Source: Streptomyces sp. DH24
Lineage (GTDB): Bacteria; Actinomycetota; Actinomycetes; Streptomycetales; Streptomycetaceae
Length of the DNA stretch: 64,000 bases
Assembly (NCBI RefSeq): GCF_029813775.1
Contig: NZ_JARVKW010000013.1
Coordinates: 1 to 64,000 of the forward strand
Direction of reading: 5' to 3'
Shown piece after piece: positions 9,623 through 17,637 of the stretch; within the stretch, counting starts at the first letter, position 1, and each line of letters opens with the position of its first letter. The position numbers were made by a program, and so were the translations under genes. The notes below the pieces were generated by a model, which ran no database searches, was not told the DNA's origin, and saw only the letters and a program-made list of their open reading frames with translations.

Positions 9623-9651
9623 ACTCTAAGCTGACCCGTTCGGGTTGCCTA
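9623..9651 (-). promoter_or_regulatory. rok7B7 promoter with internal palindrome
   Basis: On the minus strand a perfect -10 TAGAGT (9628-9623) follows TAGGCA (9651-9646) with a 17-base spacer. The spacer contains the palindrome ACCCG-AA-CGGGT (9645-9634), which fits an autoregulatory operator. Promoter call is by pattern only. Confidence 0.5.
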
Positions 9652-9695
9652 CCGTCAAGAGGTTGAACCGCATCCGGAATCCTGCTCACAACGCG

Positions 9696-9727
9696 GCACG
9701 CCGTCCCCGGGGCCGGGAACGGCGTGC
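9696..9727 (-). terminator. Hairpin ending the ngcEFG operon
   Basis: Fifteen-base arms 9696-9710 and 9713-9727 pair with one G-U wobble and a minimal loop, 64 bp after the ngcG stop. It also insulates rok7B7 from the transporter operon. Confidence 0.75.
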
Positions 9728-9790
9728 GCACGAGCGGTGGCGCAGGGCTACCGGGCGGGCCGAAGATCCTTGTCGCCGAGGGCGCGCGGA

Positions 9791-10714
9791 CTACTTCAGC
9801 GCGCCCGCCGTCAGCCCCTGCACCACCTGCCGCTGGAAGATGATGTACGCCGCCAGCACCGGCAGCATCGCCATGACCAGGCCCGCGAAGAGTCCCGACC
9901 AGTCACCCTTGTAGCCCTGGCTGACCGCGAGCTGGACCAGTCCCTGGGTGAGGACGCGCTTGTCCGGGTCGGTGTTGAGCACCGTCGGCAGCATGTACTG
10001 GTTCCACTGGCCCAGGAAGTTGAAGATGCCGACGCTGATCAGGCCCGGCTTGGCCATCGGCAGCATGATCTGGAAGAACGTCCTGCTGTGCGAGGCGCCG
10101 TCCACGAACGCCGCCTCCGCCACCGACGACGGCAGCGTCCGGAAGAACGCCGTCAGGAAGAACACGGTGAACGGCAGCGAATACGCGATGTAGACCAGGA
10201 TCAGGCCGTGGATCGTGTTCAGCAGCCCCATGTTGTTCACGACGTAGAACAACGGCACCAGCGCGAGCATGATCGGGAAGCTCATGCCGCCGATGAACAG
10301 GTAGTAGATGAAGCGGTTGCCCGGGAAGTCGAAGCGGGCCAGCACGTACGCCGCCATCGAGCCCAGCACCAGGGTGCCGATGAGCGAGCCCCCCACCACC
10401 AGCACGGTGTTGAGGAAGTAGTCGCTCATGTTGGCCTCGGTCCAGGCCCGCGACCAGTTGTCGAAGTGCAGCTTGTCCGGCAGCGACCAGGGCGAGCCGA
10501 AGATGGAGGCGTCGTCCTTGAAGGACGTCATCACCGCCCACAGCAGCGGCAGGACCACCATGAAGGCCCACAGGACGAGGATGCCGTGCGAGAAGACGTT
10601 GAGGACCGTGCCCTCTTTCTTCTCCTTCGCGGGCGGCCCCGGCGGCGCGTCCGTCTTCGTGACGGTCGTACCGGACTCGGCCGGTACGGGGGCGGAGGTC
10701 TCGGTCGTCTTCAT
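9791..10714 (-). CDS. ngcG: N-acetylglucosamine/chitobiose-type ABC permease, inner subunit
   Basis: 307 residues with six predicted helices and a long charged N-terminal tail. It is a BPD_transp_1 (MalG-type) permease: the EAA loop EAAFVDGASHSRTFFQIMLPMAKPGL is present, with the MalG-like C-terminus QGLTAGALK. With NgcF it forms the channel of a carbohydrate-uptake-1 importer that relies on a shared ATPase (usually MsiK), as no ATPase gene is present here. It starts four bases after the ngcF stop. The order ngcE-ngcF-ngcG next to rok7B7 matches the known Streptomyces N,N'-diacetylchitobiose/GlcNAc transporter; the substrate is inferred from that. Confidence 0.88.
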   Translation of the reverse strand: MKTTETSAPVPAESGTTVTKTDAPPGPPAKEKKEGTVLNVFSHGILVLWAFMVVLPLLWAVMTSFKDDASIFGSPWSLPDKLHFDNWSRAWTEANMSDYFLNTVLVVGGSLIGTLVLGSMAAYVLARFDFPGNRFIYYLFIGGMSFPIMLALVPLFYVVNNMGLLNTIHGLILVYIAYSLPFTVFFLTAFFRTLPSSVAEAAFVDGASHSRTFFQIMLPMAKPGLISVGIFNFLGQWNQYMLPTVLNTDPDKRVLTQGLVQLAVSQGYKGDWSGLFAGLVMAMLPVLAAYIIFQRQVVQGLTAGALK

Positions 10715-10718
10715 GTGA

Positions 10719-11645
10719 TCAGTACTCCAGCCGCTCGCGCCGGCCCAGCCGCATCACGACGGCCGCGAAGGCCAGCGTCACGATGAGCAGGGCGACGCCG
10801 ATGGTGGTGGCGTAGGCGGCCTGACCGTCACGGAACGCCTTCTGGTACACGTACAGGACCATGACGGTGGTCGAGTAGTCCGGGCCGCCCGGACCGGTCG
10901 TCATGATCTGCACGACCGCGAACGACTCGGCGCCGAGGGCGAGGATGCCCATGTACACCCAGCCCGACTGCACGGTGTCCCACAGCAGCGGCAGGGTGAT
11001 CCGGAAGAAGGTGGTGACGCGGTTGGCGCCGTCCAGCAGCGCCGCCTCGTACAGGTCCGCGGGGATGGACGCCATGCCCGCGGAGAACAGGACCACGAAG
11101 AAGCCGACCGTGGACCACACCAGCACCGCCATCACGCACCACAGCGCCAGGTCCGGGTCGCCGAGCCAGAGCGGCTGGACGTCGCCGAAGCCGATGCCGC
11201 GCAGCAGCGAGTTGATGGCGCCGCTGTCCGGGTTGTACGCGAACGCGAACAGCAGCGCCACGATGGCGATGGACAGCACCTGCGGGAAGAAGTAGACGAT
11301 CTTGTAGAAGCCCGAGCCGCGCACACCGGAGATGACCGGTCCGCCCCTGCGGCGCCGCCCGCCCACGTTGATCATGAAGGCGAAGAACAGCGCCAGGCCG
11401 ATCGTCACCACCGGCAGCAGCAGCGCGAACAGCAGGCTGTGCTGGAGCGACTTCCAGAAGATGTCGTCGTCGAGCATCCTTTCGTAGTTGTCGAAGCCGA
11501 CCATGGTGAAGTCGGGGCTCAGGCCGGTCCAGTCCGTGAACGAGTAGTAGATGGACTGGATGAACGGCCAGATGACGAAAAGCGCGTACAGCCCCAGGGG
11601 CACCGCAAGGAACCCCACGATGAACCGGTACTTGCCGTGCTGCAT
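10719..11645 (-). CDS. ngcF: N-acetylglucosamine/chitobiose-type ABC permease, first subunit
   Basis: 308 residues, MalF-type BPD_transp_1 permease with six helices. It opens with GKYRFIVGFLAVPLGLYALFVIWPFIQSIYYSFTDW and carries the EAA loop YEAALLDGANRVTTFFRITLPLLW. It pairs with NgcG. A strong hairpin at 11681-11723 lies between it and ngcE and probably lowers its transcript level relative to the binding protein. ATG 11645 is the first in-frame start. Confidence 0.88.
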   Translation of the reverse strand: MQHGKYRFIVGFLAVPLGLYALFVIWPFIQSIYYSFTDWTGLSPDFTMVGFDNYERMLDDDIFWKSLQHSLLFALLLPVVTIGLALFFAFMINVGGRRRRGGPVISGVRGSGFYKIVYFFPQVLSIAIVALLFAFAYNPDSGAINSLLRGIGFGDVQPLWLGDPDLALWCVMAVLVWSTVGFFVVLFSAGMASIPADLYEAALLDGANRVTTFFRITLPLLWDTVQSGWVYMGILALGAESFAVVQIMTTGPGGPDYSTTVMVLYVYQKAFRDGQAAYATTIGVALLIVTLAFAAVVMRLGRRERLEY

Positions 11646-11680
11646 TGCTACCGACCCCGATCTGCGCGCGGGTACCGCCG

Positions 11681-11723
11681 CCAGGGCCTGCCCGGCGCGC
11701 CTGACGCGCCGGGCAGGCCCTGG
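11681..11723 (-). terminator. Perfect 19-bp intercistronic hairpin between ngcE and ngcF
   Basis: Arms 11681-11699 (ccagggcctgcccggcgcg) and 11705-11723 match perfectly with loop CCTGA. It lies 11 bp past the ngcE stop inside the operon, so it probably acts as a partial terminator or mRNA-stabilising stem that favours the binding protein. Confidence 0.8.
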
Positions 11724-11733
11724 TGACGGGGCG

Positions 11734-13203
11734 TCACTGGTGCTTGTAGTGCTTGATCGACGTGTCCTTGGCGGCCTCGTCGGCGAACGCCTGGATCTTC
11801 TTGATGGCCTCGGCCGGGGTGATGCGGCCGGCCATCATCTCGCCGAGACCGGCGACACCGATCTTCTCCTTCTGCAGCTGCACGTACCAGTCCTGGATAC
11901 GCGGGTTCACCACGTTCTCGCCGGCCTTCTCCAGCGCCGCGACACCGGCCTTCAGGCCCGGGGTGAGGCTGATGCCGTCGGTGCCGCCGTTGTACGCGGT
12001 GAGCGACTTGACCTTGCTGGTGAAGTTCTTGGAGGACGCCTCGCTGAGCATGATGCGCAGCTGCTCCATGCCACCCGCGCCGTTCTTCGCCTTGGCGGGC
12101 ACGATGAAGGGCTCGCCGCCGGAGGCCCAGATGGTGCCGAAGGGCAGCTTGTCGGAGCTGTCCAGGCCGGTCGGCGCGGAGACGGCCAGGTCGAAGTCGG
12201 CCGGGATGACGTTCGCCGACTCGTTCTCCACCCAGGAGCCGTTCGGGATGAACAGCGCCTTGCCCTTGGCCCACGCGGTCTGCGACTGGATGTGGTCCAG
12301 GCCCGGGGTGCCCTTGAGGACGTAGCCCTTCTTGACCAGCTCGTAGTAGGCCTCGAAGCACGCCTTGACGGCCGGGTGCTTCCAGGCGTTGGGCTCCAGG
12401 TTGTCGATGGCGTCCAGGACCTCGCGGCCGCCGACCTTGCCGATCATCGGGTAGAGCGAGAACGGGACGTAGTACGGGTACTTGCCCGCGTACGTCCAGC
12501 CCGCCATGCCCTTCTTCTTGGCCTTCTCGCACACGGCGAGCATCTGGTCCCAGGTCTCCGGGTACTGCTCGTCGAGCGAGTCCAGCGCCTTCTGCGAGTA
12601 CCAGACGCCGTACACCGTGTACGCGTAGTACAGGATCCACACCTGGTCGCCGTCGAACTGGCCCATCTCCACGATGCCGGGGCGCAGCGTGTCGCGGACC
12701 TTCTTGTTCGGGTCGTCGTAGGACGGCGCGTCGAGCAGCGCGGTGAGGTCGGCGAGCTGCTTCTTGCCGACCAGGACGCCCATGTCCATCTGCTCGGCGC
12801 CGGAGTTGTCGATGAGGTCCGGCGGGGTGCCCTGGTTGAAGCGGGGCTGGAGCGTGGACTGGATCTTCTGGGTGGCGGAGAACTTGACCTTAGCCTTGGG
12901 GAAGTTCGTCTCGTAGATCTTGACGGCGTCCTCGGCGTACTCCTTGCCGAAGCCGCCGTCGAACAGCACGAACTCCATCTGCGCGCTGTCGTTGACGCCG
13001 AGGGGGTTCTTGGCGGTCTTCTTGCCGGCCTTGGCCTTGTCCTGCTCGTCGCCCCCGCCGCCGCTCGCGCACGCGGACAGGAAGCTCATGGTGGGGACGG
13101 TGATCAGACCGAGTGCGGCGGACCGCTTGATCAGATCGCGGCGGCCTACGCCCGCCGTACCGCTGTGCTCGGAGCCGTTGTTCTCGGTGTGGGTGGATCC
13201 CAT
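11734..13203 (-). CDS. ngcE: N-acetylglucosamine/chitobiose-type extracellular binding lipoprotein
   Basis: 489 residues from ATG 13203; a TTG two codons earlier is less likely. A twin-arginine signal (GRRDLIKRSAALGLITVPTMSFLSAC) ends in lipobox LSAC, so the protein is probably exported folded by Tat and lipid-anchored. The mature part is a large SBP_bac_1 carbohydrate-binding protein (PKAKVKFSATQKIQSTLQPRFNQGTPPDLID; GVWYSQKALDSL; FIPNGSWVENES). It should deliver chito-oligosaccharide or GlcNAc to NgcF/NgcG. NgcE proteins are known for this Tat-lipoprotein plan. I saw no convincing DasR box upstream. A possible promoter, TTGCTC-N18-TATACC, lies at 13492-13463 on the minus strand. Confidence 0.9.
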   Translation of the reverse strand: MGSTHTENNGSEHSGTAGVGRRDLIKRSAALGLITVPTMSFLSACASGGGGDEQDKAKAGKKTAKNPLGVNDSAQMEFVLFDGGFGKEYAEDAVKIYETNFPKAKVKFSATQKIQSTLQPRFNQGTPPDLIDNSGAEQMDMGVLVGKKQLADLTALLDAPSYDDPNKKVRDTLRPGIVEMGQFDGDQVWILYYAYTVYGVWYSQKALDSLDEQYPETWDQMLAVCEKAKKKGMAGWTYAGKYPYYVPFSLYPMIGKVGGREVLDAIDNLEPNAWKHPAVKACFEAYYELVKKGYVLKGTPGLDHIQSQTAWAKGKALFIPNGSWVENESANVIPADFDLAVSAPTGLDSSDKLPFGTIWASGGEPFIVPAKAKNGAGGMEQLRIMLSEASSKNFTSKVKSLTAYNGGTDGISLTPGLKAGVAALEKAGENVVNPRIQDWYVQLQKEKIGVAGLGEMMAGRITPAEAIKKIQAFADEAAKDTSIKHYKHQ

Positions 13204-13702
13204 GCTCAAGTCCTCGCCTTCTCCAGGACTCAGGCGGTGAACCGGATCCTCCCCGGCACCGCGGTCGGGTCAAGCTGGGTCGTGCAGGAAGTGCGGGTCG
13301 TGCGAAACGCGTACTCGGGTGTGGGGACTACTCAATGCATGTTGTTCCGGGATCGCGGGGAATTGCTCTGCGGCTGGCGTGTTCCGTGCATCGAACCACC
13401 CCTTCCGACTCCCCCCGGGCCCGCTCCCGACCGGCGACACCCGAAGGGTGCGGACGCCGACAGGTATAGTCCACTTCCCGCCAGGGGAGCAAGATCGAAT
13501 GCAAGGTTCACCGTGGGTCTTTTCCGAAGTGAGACCTCGCGGAAATATGAGCGACCTGTGCGTTCCCCGGCGGAAAAATCCCCGGTATTGCCCCCGAACG
13601 GCACACTCAACACCCTTGACACCGCCGAGTACTTGACCCACTACTGTTCCTTGCGCAGCAAAGCTGACAACGTTGTCCGCACGCAGGGAGGATGGCCCGG
13701 AC
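13204..13702. promoter_or_regulatory. 499-bp divergent intergenic region of ngcE and the GH92 gene
   Basis: No gene seen. For ngcE (minus) there is TTGCTC (13492-13487), an 18-base gap and TATACC (13468-13463). For the GH92 gene (plus) there is TTGACA at 13616-13621 followed after 17-18 bases by a weak ACTACT, and a LacI-type palindrome at 13666-13677. The A+T content is higher around 13500-13660 than in the flanking genes. Confidence 0.45.
13666..13677. promoter_or_regulatory. LacI-family-like operator before the GH92 gene
   Basis: GACAACGTTGTC is a perfect 12-bp palindrome with the central CG expected of LacI-family operators. It lies 25 bp upstream of the GH92 start and just after the candidate promoter, a repressing position. 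Confidence 0.5.
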
Positions 13703-16700
13703 ATGCAACACAGAGCTCGGCACAGATGGGGTCCGGCGGTCGTGTGCACGGCCGCCTTTGTCATGGCCGTGGGCTCGCAGGGCGCGGCGGTCGCCCTGCC
13801 GGAGGCTCCCGACGCCGCGGGGCGGGAGTTCGCCTCGTCGTTCGAGGCGGACGATCCGGCCCCGGACTGGCTGAACACCGTCGAGGCGGCACCGGACGGC
13901 GGCAAGCGGGCCTCCGGGGTGGACGGCGGGTACAGCAGCGGCATACCGGGCAATGTGACCGACCATGTCACGGACGTCCGGGCGAGCGCCGAGAACACCG
14001 GTGGCGGCGAGGTGAAGGAGAACCTCGTCGACGGCGAGCCGAGCACCAAGTGGCTGGCCTTCGAGCGGACCGGCTGGGTGGAGTTCGACCTCGACAAGCC
14101 CGTCAGGATGGCCCGTTACGCGCTCACCTCGGCCAACGACCACGCCGAGCGCGACCCCGTGGACTGGACGCTGAAGGGCTCGGCGGACGGCGAGGACTGG
14201 AAGACGCTCGACACCCGTTCCGGCGCGTCCTTCTCCGAGCGGTTCCAGACGAAGACGTACGACGTCGCGGAGCCCGCCGAGTACCGGCACTTCCGGCTCG
14301 ACATCACCAAGAACAACGGCGGGGACATCCTTCAGCTCGCCGACGTGCAGTTCTCCACGGGCGGCGGCGACGGTCCGGTCCCGCAGGACATGCTCTCGCT
14401 GGTCGACCGCGGCCCGAGCGGCTCCCCCACCGCCAAGGCCGGCGCGGGCTTCACCGGCAAGCGGGCCCTCAGGTACGCCGGACGGCACACCTCCGACGGC
14501 CGGGCCTACTCGTACAACAAGGTCTTCGACGTCGACGTGGCCGTGGACCGCAACACCCGGCTCGGCTACCGCGTCTTCCCGTCGATGGCGGACGGCGACC
14601 TCGACTACGACGCCACGAACGTCTCCGTGGACCTCGCCTTCACCGACGGCACCTACCTCAGCGACCTGGGCGCCACCGACAGCCACGGCTTCGCGCTGAC
14701 GCCGCGCGGGCAGGGCGCGGCCAAGGTGCTGTACGTCAACCAGTGGAACAACGTCACCTCGCGGATCGGCTCGGTCGCGGCGGGCAAGACGGTCGACCGG
14801 ATCCTGGTCGCGTACGACTCCCCGAAGGGCCCGGCGAAGTTCCGGGGCTGGGTGGACGACGTGACGATCCGGCCCGTGCCGCCGGAGGCGCCGAAGGCCC
14901 ACCCGTCGGACTACGCGCTGACGACGCGCGGCACCAACTCCAGCGGCGGCTTCTCGCGCGGCAACAACTTCCCGGCGACGGCCGTGCCGCACGGCTTCAA
15001 CTTCTGGACGCCGGTGACGAACGCCGGCTCGCTGAGCTGGCTGTACGACTACGCGCGCGGCAACAACGCGGACAACCTGCCGACGATCCAGGCGTTCAGC
15101 GCGAGCCACGAGCCGAGCCCGTGGATGGGCGACCGGCAGACCTTCCAGGTGATGCCGTCGGCCGCCCCCGGCACCCCGGACCACGGCCGTGAGGCGCGTG
15201 AGCTGGCCTTCCGGCACGAGAACGAGACCGCGCGGCCGTACTACTACGGGGTGCGGTTCGAGAACGGCCTGAAGGCGGAGATGACGCCGACGGACCACGC
15301 GGCGATGCTCCGCTTCACCTACCCCGGCGACGACGCGAGCGTCCTGTTCGACAACGTCACCGACCAGGCGGGCCTCAGCCTCGACAAGGAGAACGGGATC
15401 GTCACCGGCTACTCGGACGTGAAGTCCGGGCTGTCCGCGGGCGCCACCCGCCTCTTCGTGTACGGCGTGTTCGACAAGCCGGTCACCGAGGGCTCCGCCG
15501 GCGGCGTCAAGGGCCATCTGCGCTTCGACGCGGGCGAGGACCGCACGGTGACGCTGCGCCTGGCCACCTCGCTGATCAGCGTCGACCAGGCGAAGGACAA
15601 CCTGCGCCAGGAGATCCCCGACGGCACGGACTTCTCCGCGGTCAAGAACCGCGCCCAGAAGCAGTGGGACAAGCTGCTGGGCAAGGTCGAGGTGGAGGGC
15701 GCGACGCCGGACCAGCTGACCACGCTGTACTCCAGCCTGTACCGGCTGTACCTGTACCCGAACTCGGGCTTCGAGAAGGTCGACGGCAAGTTCAAGTACG
15801 CGTCGCCGTTCTCGCCGATGCCGAACCCGGACACGCCGACGCACACCGGCGCGAAAATCGTGGACGGCAAGGTGTACGTGAACAACGGCTTCTGGGACAC
15901 CTACCGGACGACCTGGCCGGCGTACTCCTTCCTGACGCCGAGCCGGGCCGGTGAGCTGGTCGACGGGTTCGTGCAGCAGTACAAGGACGGCGGCTGGACC
16001 TCGCGCTGGTCCTCGCCCGGTTACGCCGACCTGATGACCGGCACGTCCTCGGACGTCGCGTTCGCGGACGCGTACGTCAAGGGCGTCGACTTCGACGAGA
16101 AGGCGGCGTACGACGCGGCCGTGAAGAACGCGACCGTCGTGCCGCCGGCGTCCGGCGTGGGCCGCAAGGGCATGGCGACCTCGCCGTTCCTCGGCTACAC
16201 GAGCAGCGAGACGCACGAGGGCCTGTCGTGGGCGCTGGAGGGCTACCTCAACGACTACGGCATCGCGCGCATGGGCCACAAGCTCTACGAGGAGACCGGC
16301 GAGAAGCGCTACCGGGAGGAGTCGGAGTACTTCCTGAACCGCGCCCGGGACTACGTCAACCTCTTCGACCCGAAGGCCGGCTTCTTCCAGGGGAAGAACG
16401 CCAAGGGCGACTGGCGCGTGGCGTCCGAGAAGTACGACCCGCGCGTGTGGGGCCACGACTACACCGAGACCAACGGCTGGGGCTACGCCTTCACCGCCCC
16501 GCAGGACAGCCGCGGCCTGGCCAACCTGTACGGCGGGCGCAAGGGCCTCGGGGACAAACTCGACGAGTACTTCTCCACCCCGGAGACGGCCTCGCCGGAG
16601 TTCGTCGGCTCCTACGGCGGTGTCATCCACGAGATGACGGAGGCCCGTGACGTCCGGATGGGCATGTACGGGCACTCCAACCAGGTCGCCCACCACGCCA

Positions 16701-17500
16701 TCTACATGTACGACGCGGCCGGGGAACCCTGGAAGGCGCAGAAGAACGTCCGTGAGGTGCTGTCCCGGCTCTACACCGGCAGCGAGATCGGGCAGGGCTA
16801 CCACGGCGACGAGGACAACGGCGAGCAGTCGGCCTGGTTCCTGTTCTCCGCGCTGGGCTTCTACCCGCTGGTGATGGGCAGCGGCGAGTACGCCGTCGGG
16901 TCCCCGCTGTTCAAGAAGGCGACCGTGCACCTGGAGAACGGCCGCGAACTGGTCGTGAAGGCGCCGGACAACAGCGCGAAGAACGTGTACGTGCAGGGCC
17001 TGAAGGTCAACGGCCGTACCTGGACGAAGACCTCGCTGCCGCACTCGCTGCTCGCGAAGGGCGGGGTGCTGGAGTTCGACATGGGTCCGCGTCCGTCGTC
17101 GTGGGGCACCGGTGAGGACGCGGCGCCCGTCTCGGTCACGCGGGACGACAAGGTGCCGGCGCCGCGCGCGGACGTCCTGGAGGGCGAGGGTGCCCTGTTC
17201 GACGACACGTCGGCGACGAACGCCACGGTGTCGACGGTCGGACTGCCGGTCGGCGAGCAGACGAAGGCCGTGCAGTACACGCTGACGTCGGCGGACCGCG
17301 CCAGGGCGCCCGAGGGCTGGGTGCTCCAGGGCTCGGCCGACGGCAGCACCTGGCGGGACCTGGACAAGCGTTCCGGTGAGTCGTTCCGCTGGGACCGGCA
17401 GACCCGGGCGTTCTCGGTGCCGGAGCCGGGCGCGTACCGGCACTACCGGCTGGTCCTGGACGGCGAGGCCGCGCTGGCGGAGGTGGAGCTGCTGTCCTGA
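13703..17500 (+). CDS. Secreted GH92 alpha-mannosidase with two F5/8-type C modules
   Basis: 1,265 residues. ATG 13703 starts a Sec signal (RHRWGPAVVCTAAFVMAVGSQGAAVA); GGGAGG lies upstream. Residues about 85-215 form an F5/8-type C (CBM32-like) domain (GGEVKENLVDGEPSTKWLAFERTGWVEFDL). From about residue 410 the GH92 catalytic region follows, with GTNSSGGFSRGNNFPATAVPHGFNFWTPVTNAG, the ENGLKAEMTPTDHAAMLRF barrel part and GNDEGYHGDEDNGEQSAWF-type acidic motif (GYHGDEDNGEQSAWFLFSALGFYP). A second partial F5/8 module closes the protein. GH92 enzymes are calcium-dependent exo-alpha-mannosidases that trim alpha-1,2 or related linkages of mannans and glycoproteins outside the cell. The operator and terminator flanking it suggest a single-gene unit. 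Confidence 0.92.
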   Translation: MQHRARHRWGPAVVCTAAFVMAVGSQGAAVALPEAPDAAGREFASSFEADDPAPDWLNTVEAAPDGGKRASGVDGGYSSGIPGNVTDHVTDVRASAENTGGGEVKENLVDGEPSTKWLAFERTGWVEFDLDKPVRMARYALTSANDHAERDPVDWTLKGSADGEDWKTLDTRSGASFSERFQTKTYDVAEPAEYRHFRLDITKNNGGDILQLADVQFSTGGGDGPVPQDMLSLVDRGPSGSPTAKAGAGFTGKRALRYAGRHTSDGRAYSYNKVFDVDVAVDRNTRLGYRVFPSMADGDLDYDATNVSVDLAFTDGTYLSDLGATDSHGFALTPRGQGAAKVLYVNQWNNVTSRIGSVAAGKTVDRILVAYDSPKGPAKFRGWVDDVTIRPVPPEAPKAHPSDYALTTRGTNSSGGFSRGNNFPATAVPHGFNFWTPVTNAGSLSWLYDYARGNNADNLPTIQAFSASHEPSPWMGDRQTFQVMPSAAPGTPDHGREARELAFRHENETARPYYYGVRFENGLKAEMTPTDHAAMLRFTYPGDDASVLFDNVTDQAGLSLDKENGIVTGYSDVKSGLSAGATRLFVYGVFDKPVTEGSAGGVKGHLRFDAGEDRTVTLRLATSLISVDQAKDNLRQEIPDGTDFSAVKNRAQKQWDKLLGKVEVEGATPDQLTTLYSSLYRLYLYPNSGFEKVDGKFKYASPFSPMPNPDTPTHTGAKIVDGKVYVNNGFWDTYRTTWPAYSFLTPSRAGELVDGFVQQYKDGGWTSRWSSPGYADLMTGTSSDVAFADAYVKGVDFDEKAAYDAAVKNATVVPPASGVGRKGMATSPFLGYTSSETHEGLSWALEGYLNDYGIARMGHKLYEETGEKRYREESEYFLNRARDYVNLFDPKAGFFQGKNAKGDWRVASEKYDPRVWGHDYTETNGWGYAFTAPQDSRGLANLYGGRKGLGDKLDEYFSTPETASPEFVGSYGGVIHEMTEARDVRMGMYGHSNQVAHHAIYMYDAAGEPWKAQKNVREVLSRLYTGSEIGQGYHGDEDNGEQSAWFLFSALGFYPLVMGSGEYAVGSPLFKKATVHLENGRELVVKAPDNSAKNVYVQGLKVNGRTWTKTSLPHSLLAKGGVLEFDMGPRPSSWGTGEDAAPVSVTRDDKVPAPRADVLEGEGALFDDTSATNATVSTVGLPVGEQTKAVQYTLTSADRARAPEGWVLQGSADGSTWRDLDKRSGESFRWDRQTRAFSVPEPGAYRHYRLVLDGEAALAEVELLS

Positions 17501-17509
17501 CGGGAGGTC

Positions 17510-17551
17510 ATGGCGGGTCCGGGCCGGGCGGCGCCGGTCCGGACCCGCCAT
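17510..17551 (+). terminator. Hairpin after the GH92 gene
   Basis: Thirteen-base arms 17510-17522 (atggcgggtccgg) and 17539-17551 pair perfectly, starting 10 bp after the stop codon. Confidence 0.75.
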
Positions 17552-17637
17552 CCCCTCCTGCCGCACGGGGTACCCCCTGCGGCGCGGATGCACCACAATG
17601 ACCGGGCCGAGGCAGCCGCCGAGTTCCCGAGGGTTCC

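Noticed and set aside
13204..13702. DasR-type operator before ngcE or the GH92 gene
   Set aside because: I looked for ACTGGTCTAGACCAGT-like sequence; GGTCT and AGACC occur at 13515-13535 but 11 bases apart, which does not fit the site.
13607..17596. A 1,329-residue minus-strand frame opposite the GH92 gene
   Set aside because: It is the complement of a strongly supported GH92 gene, rich in Arg/Val/Gly repeats, with no start context or domain.
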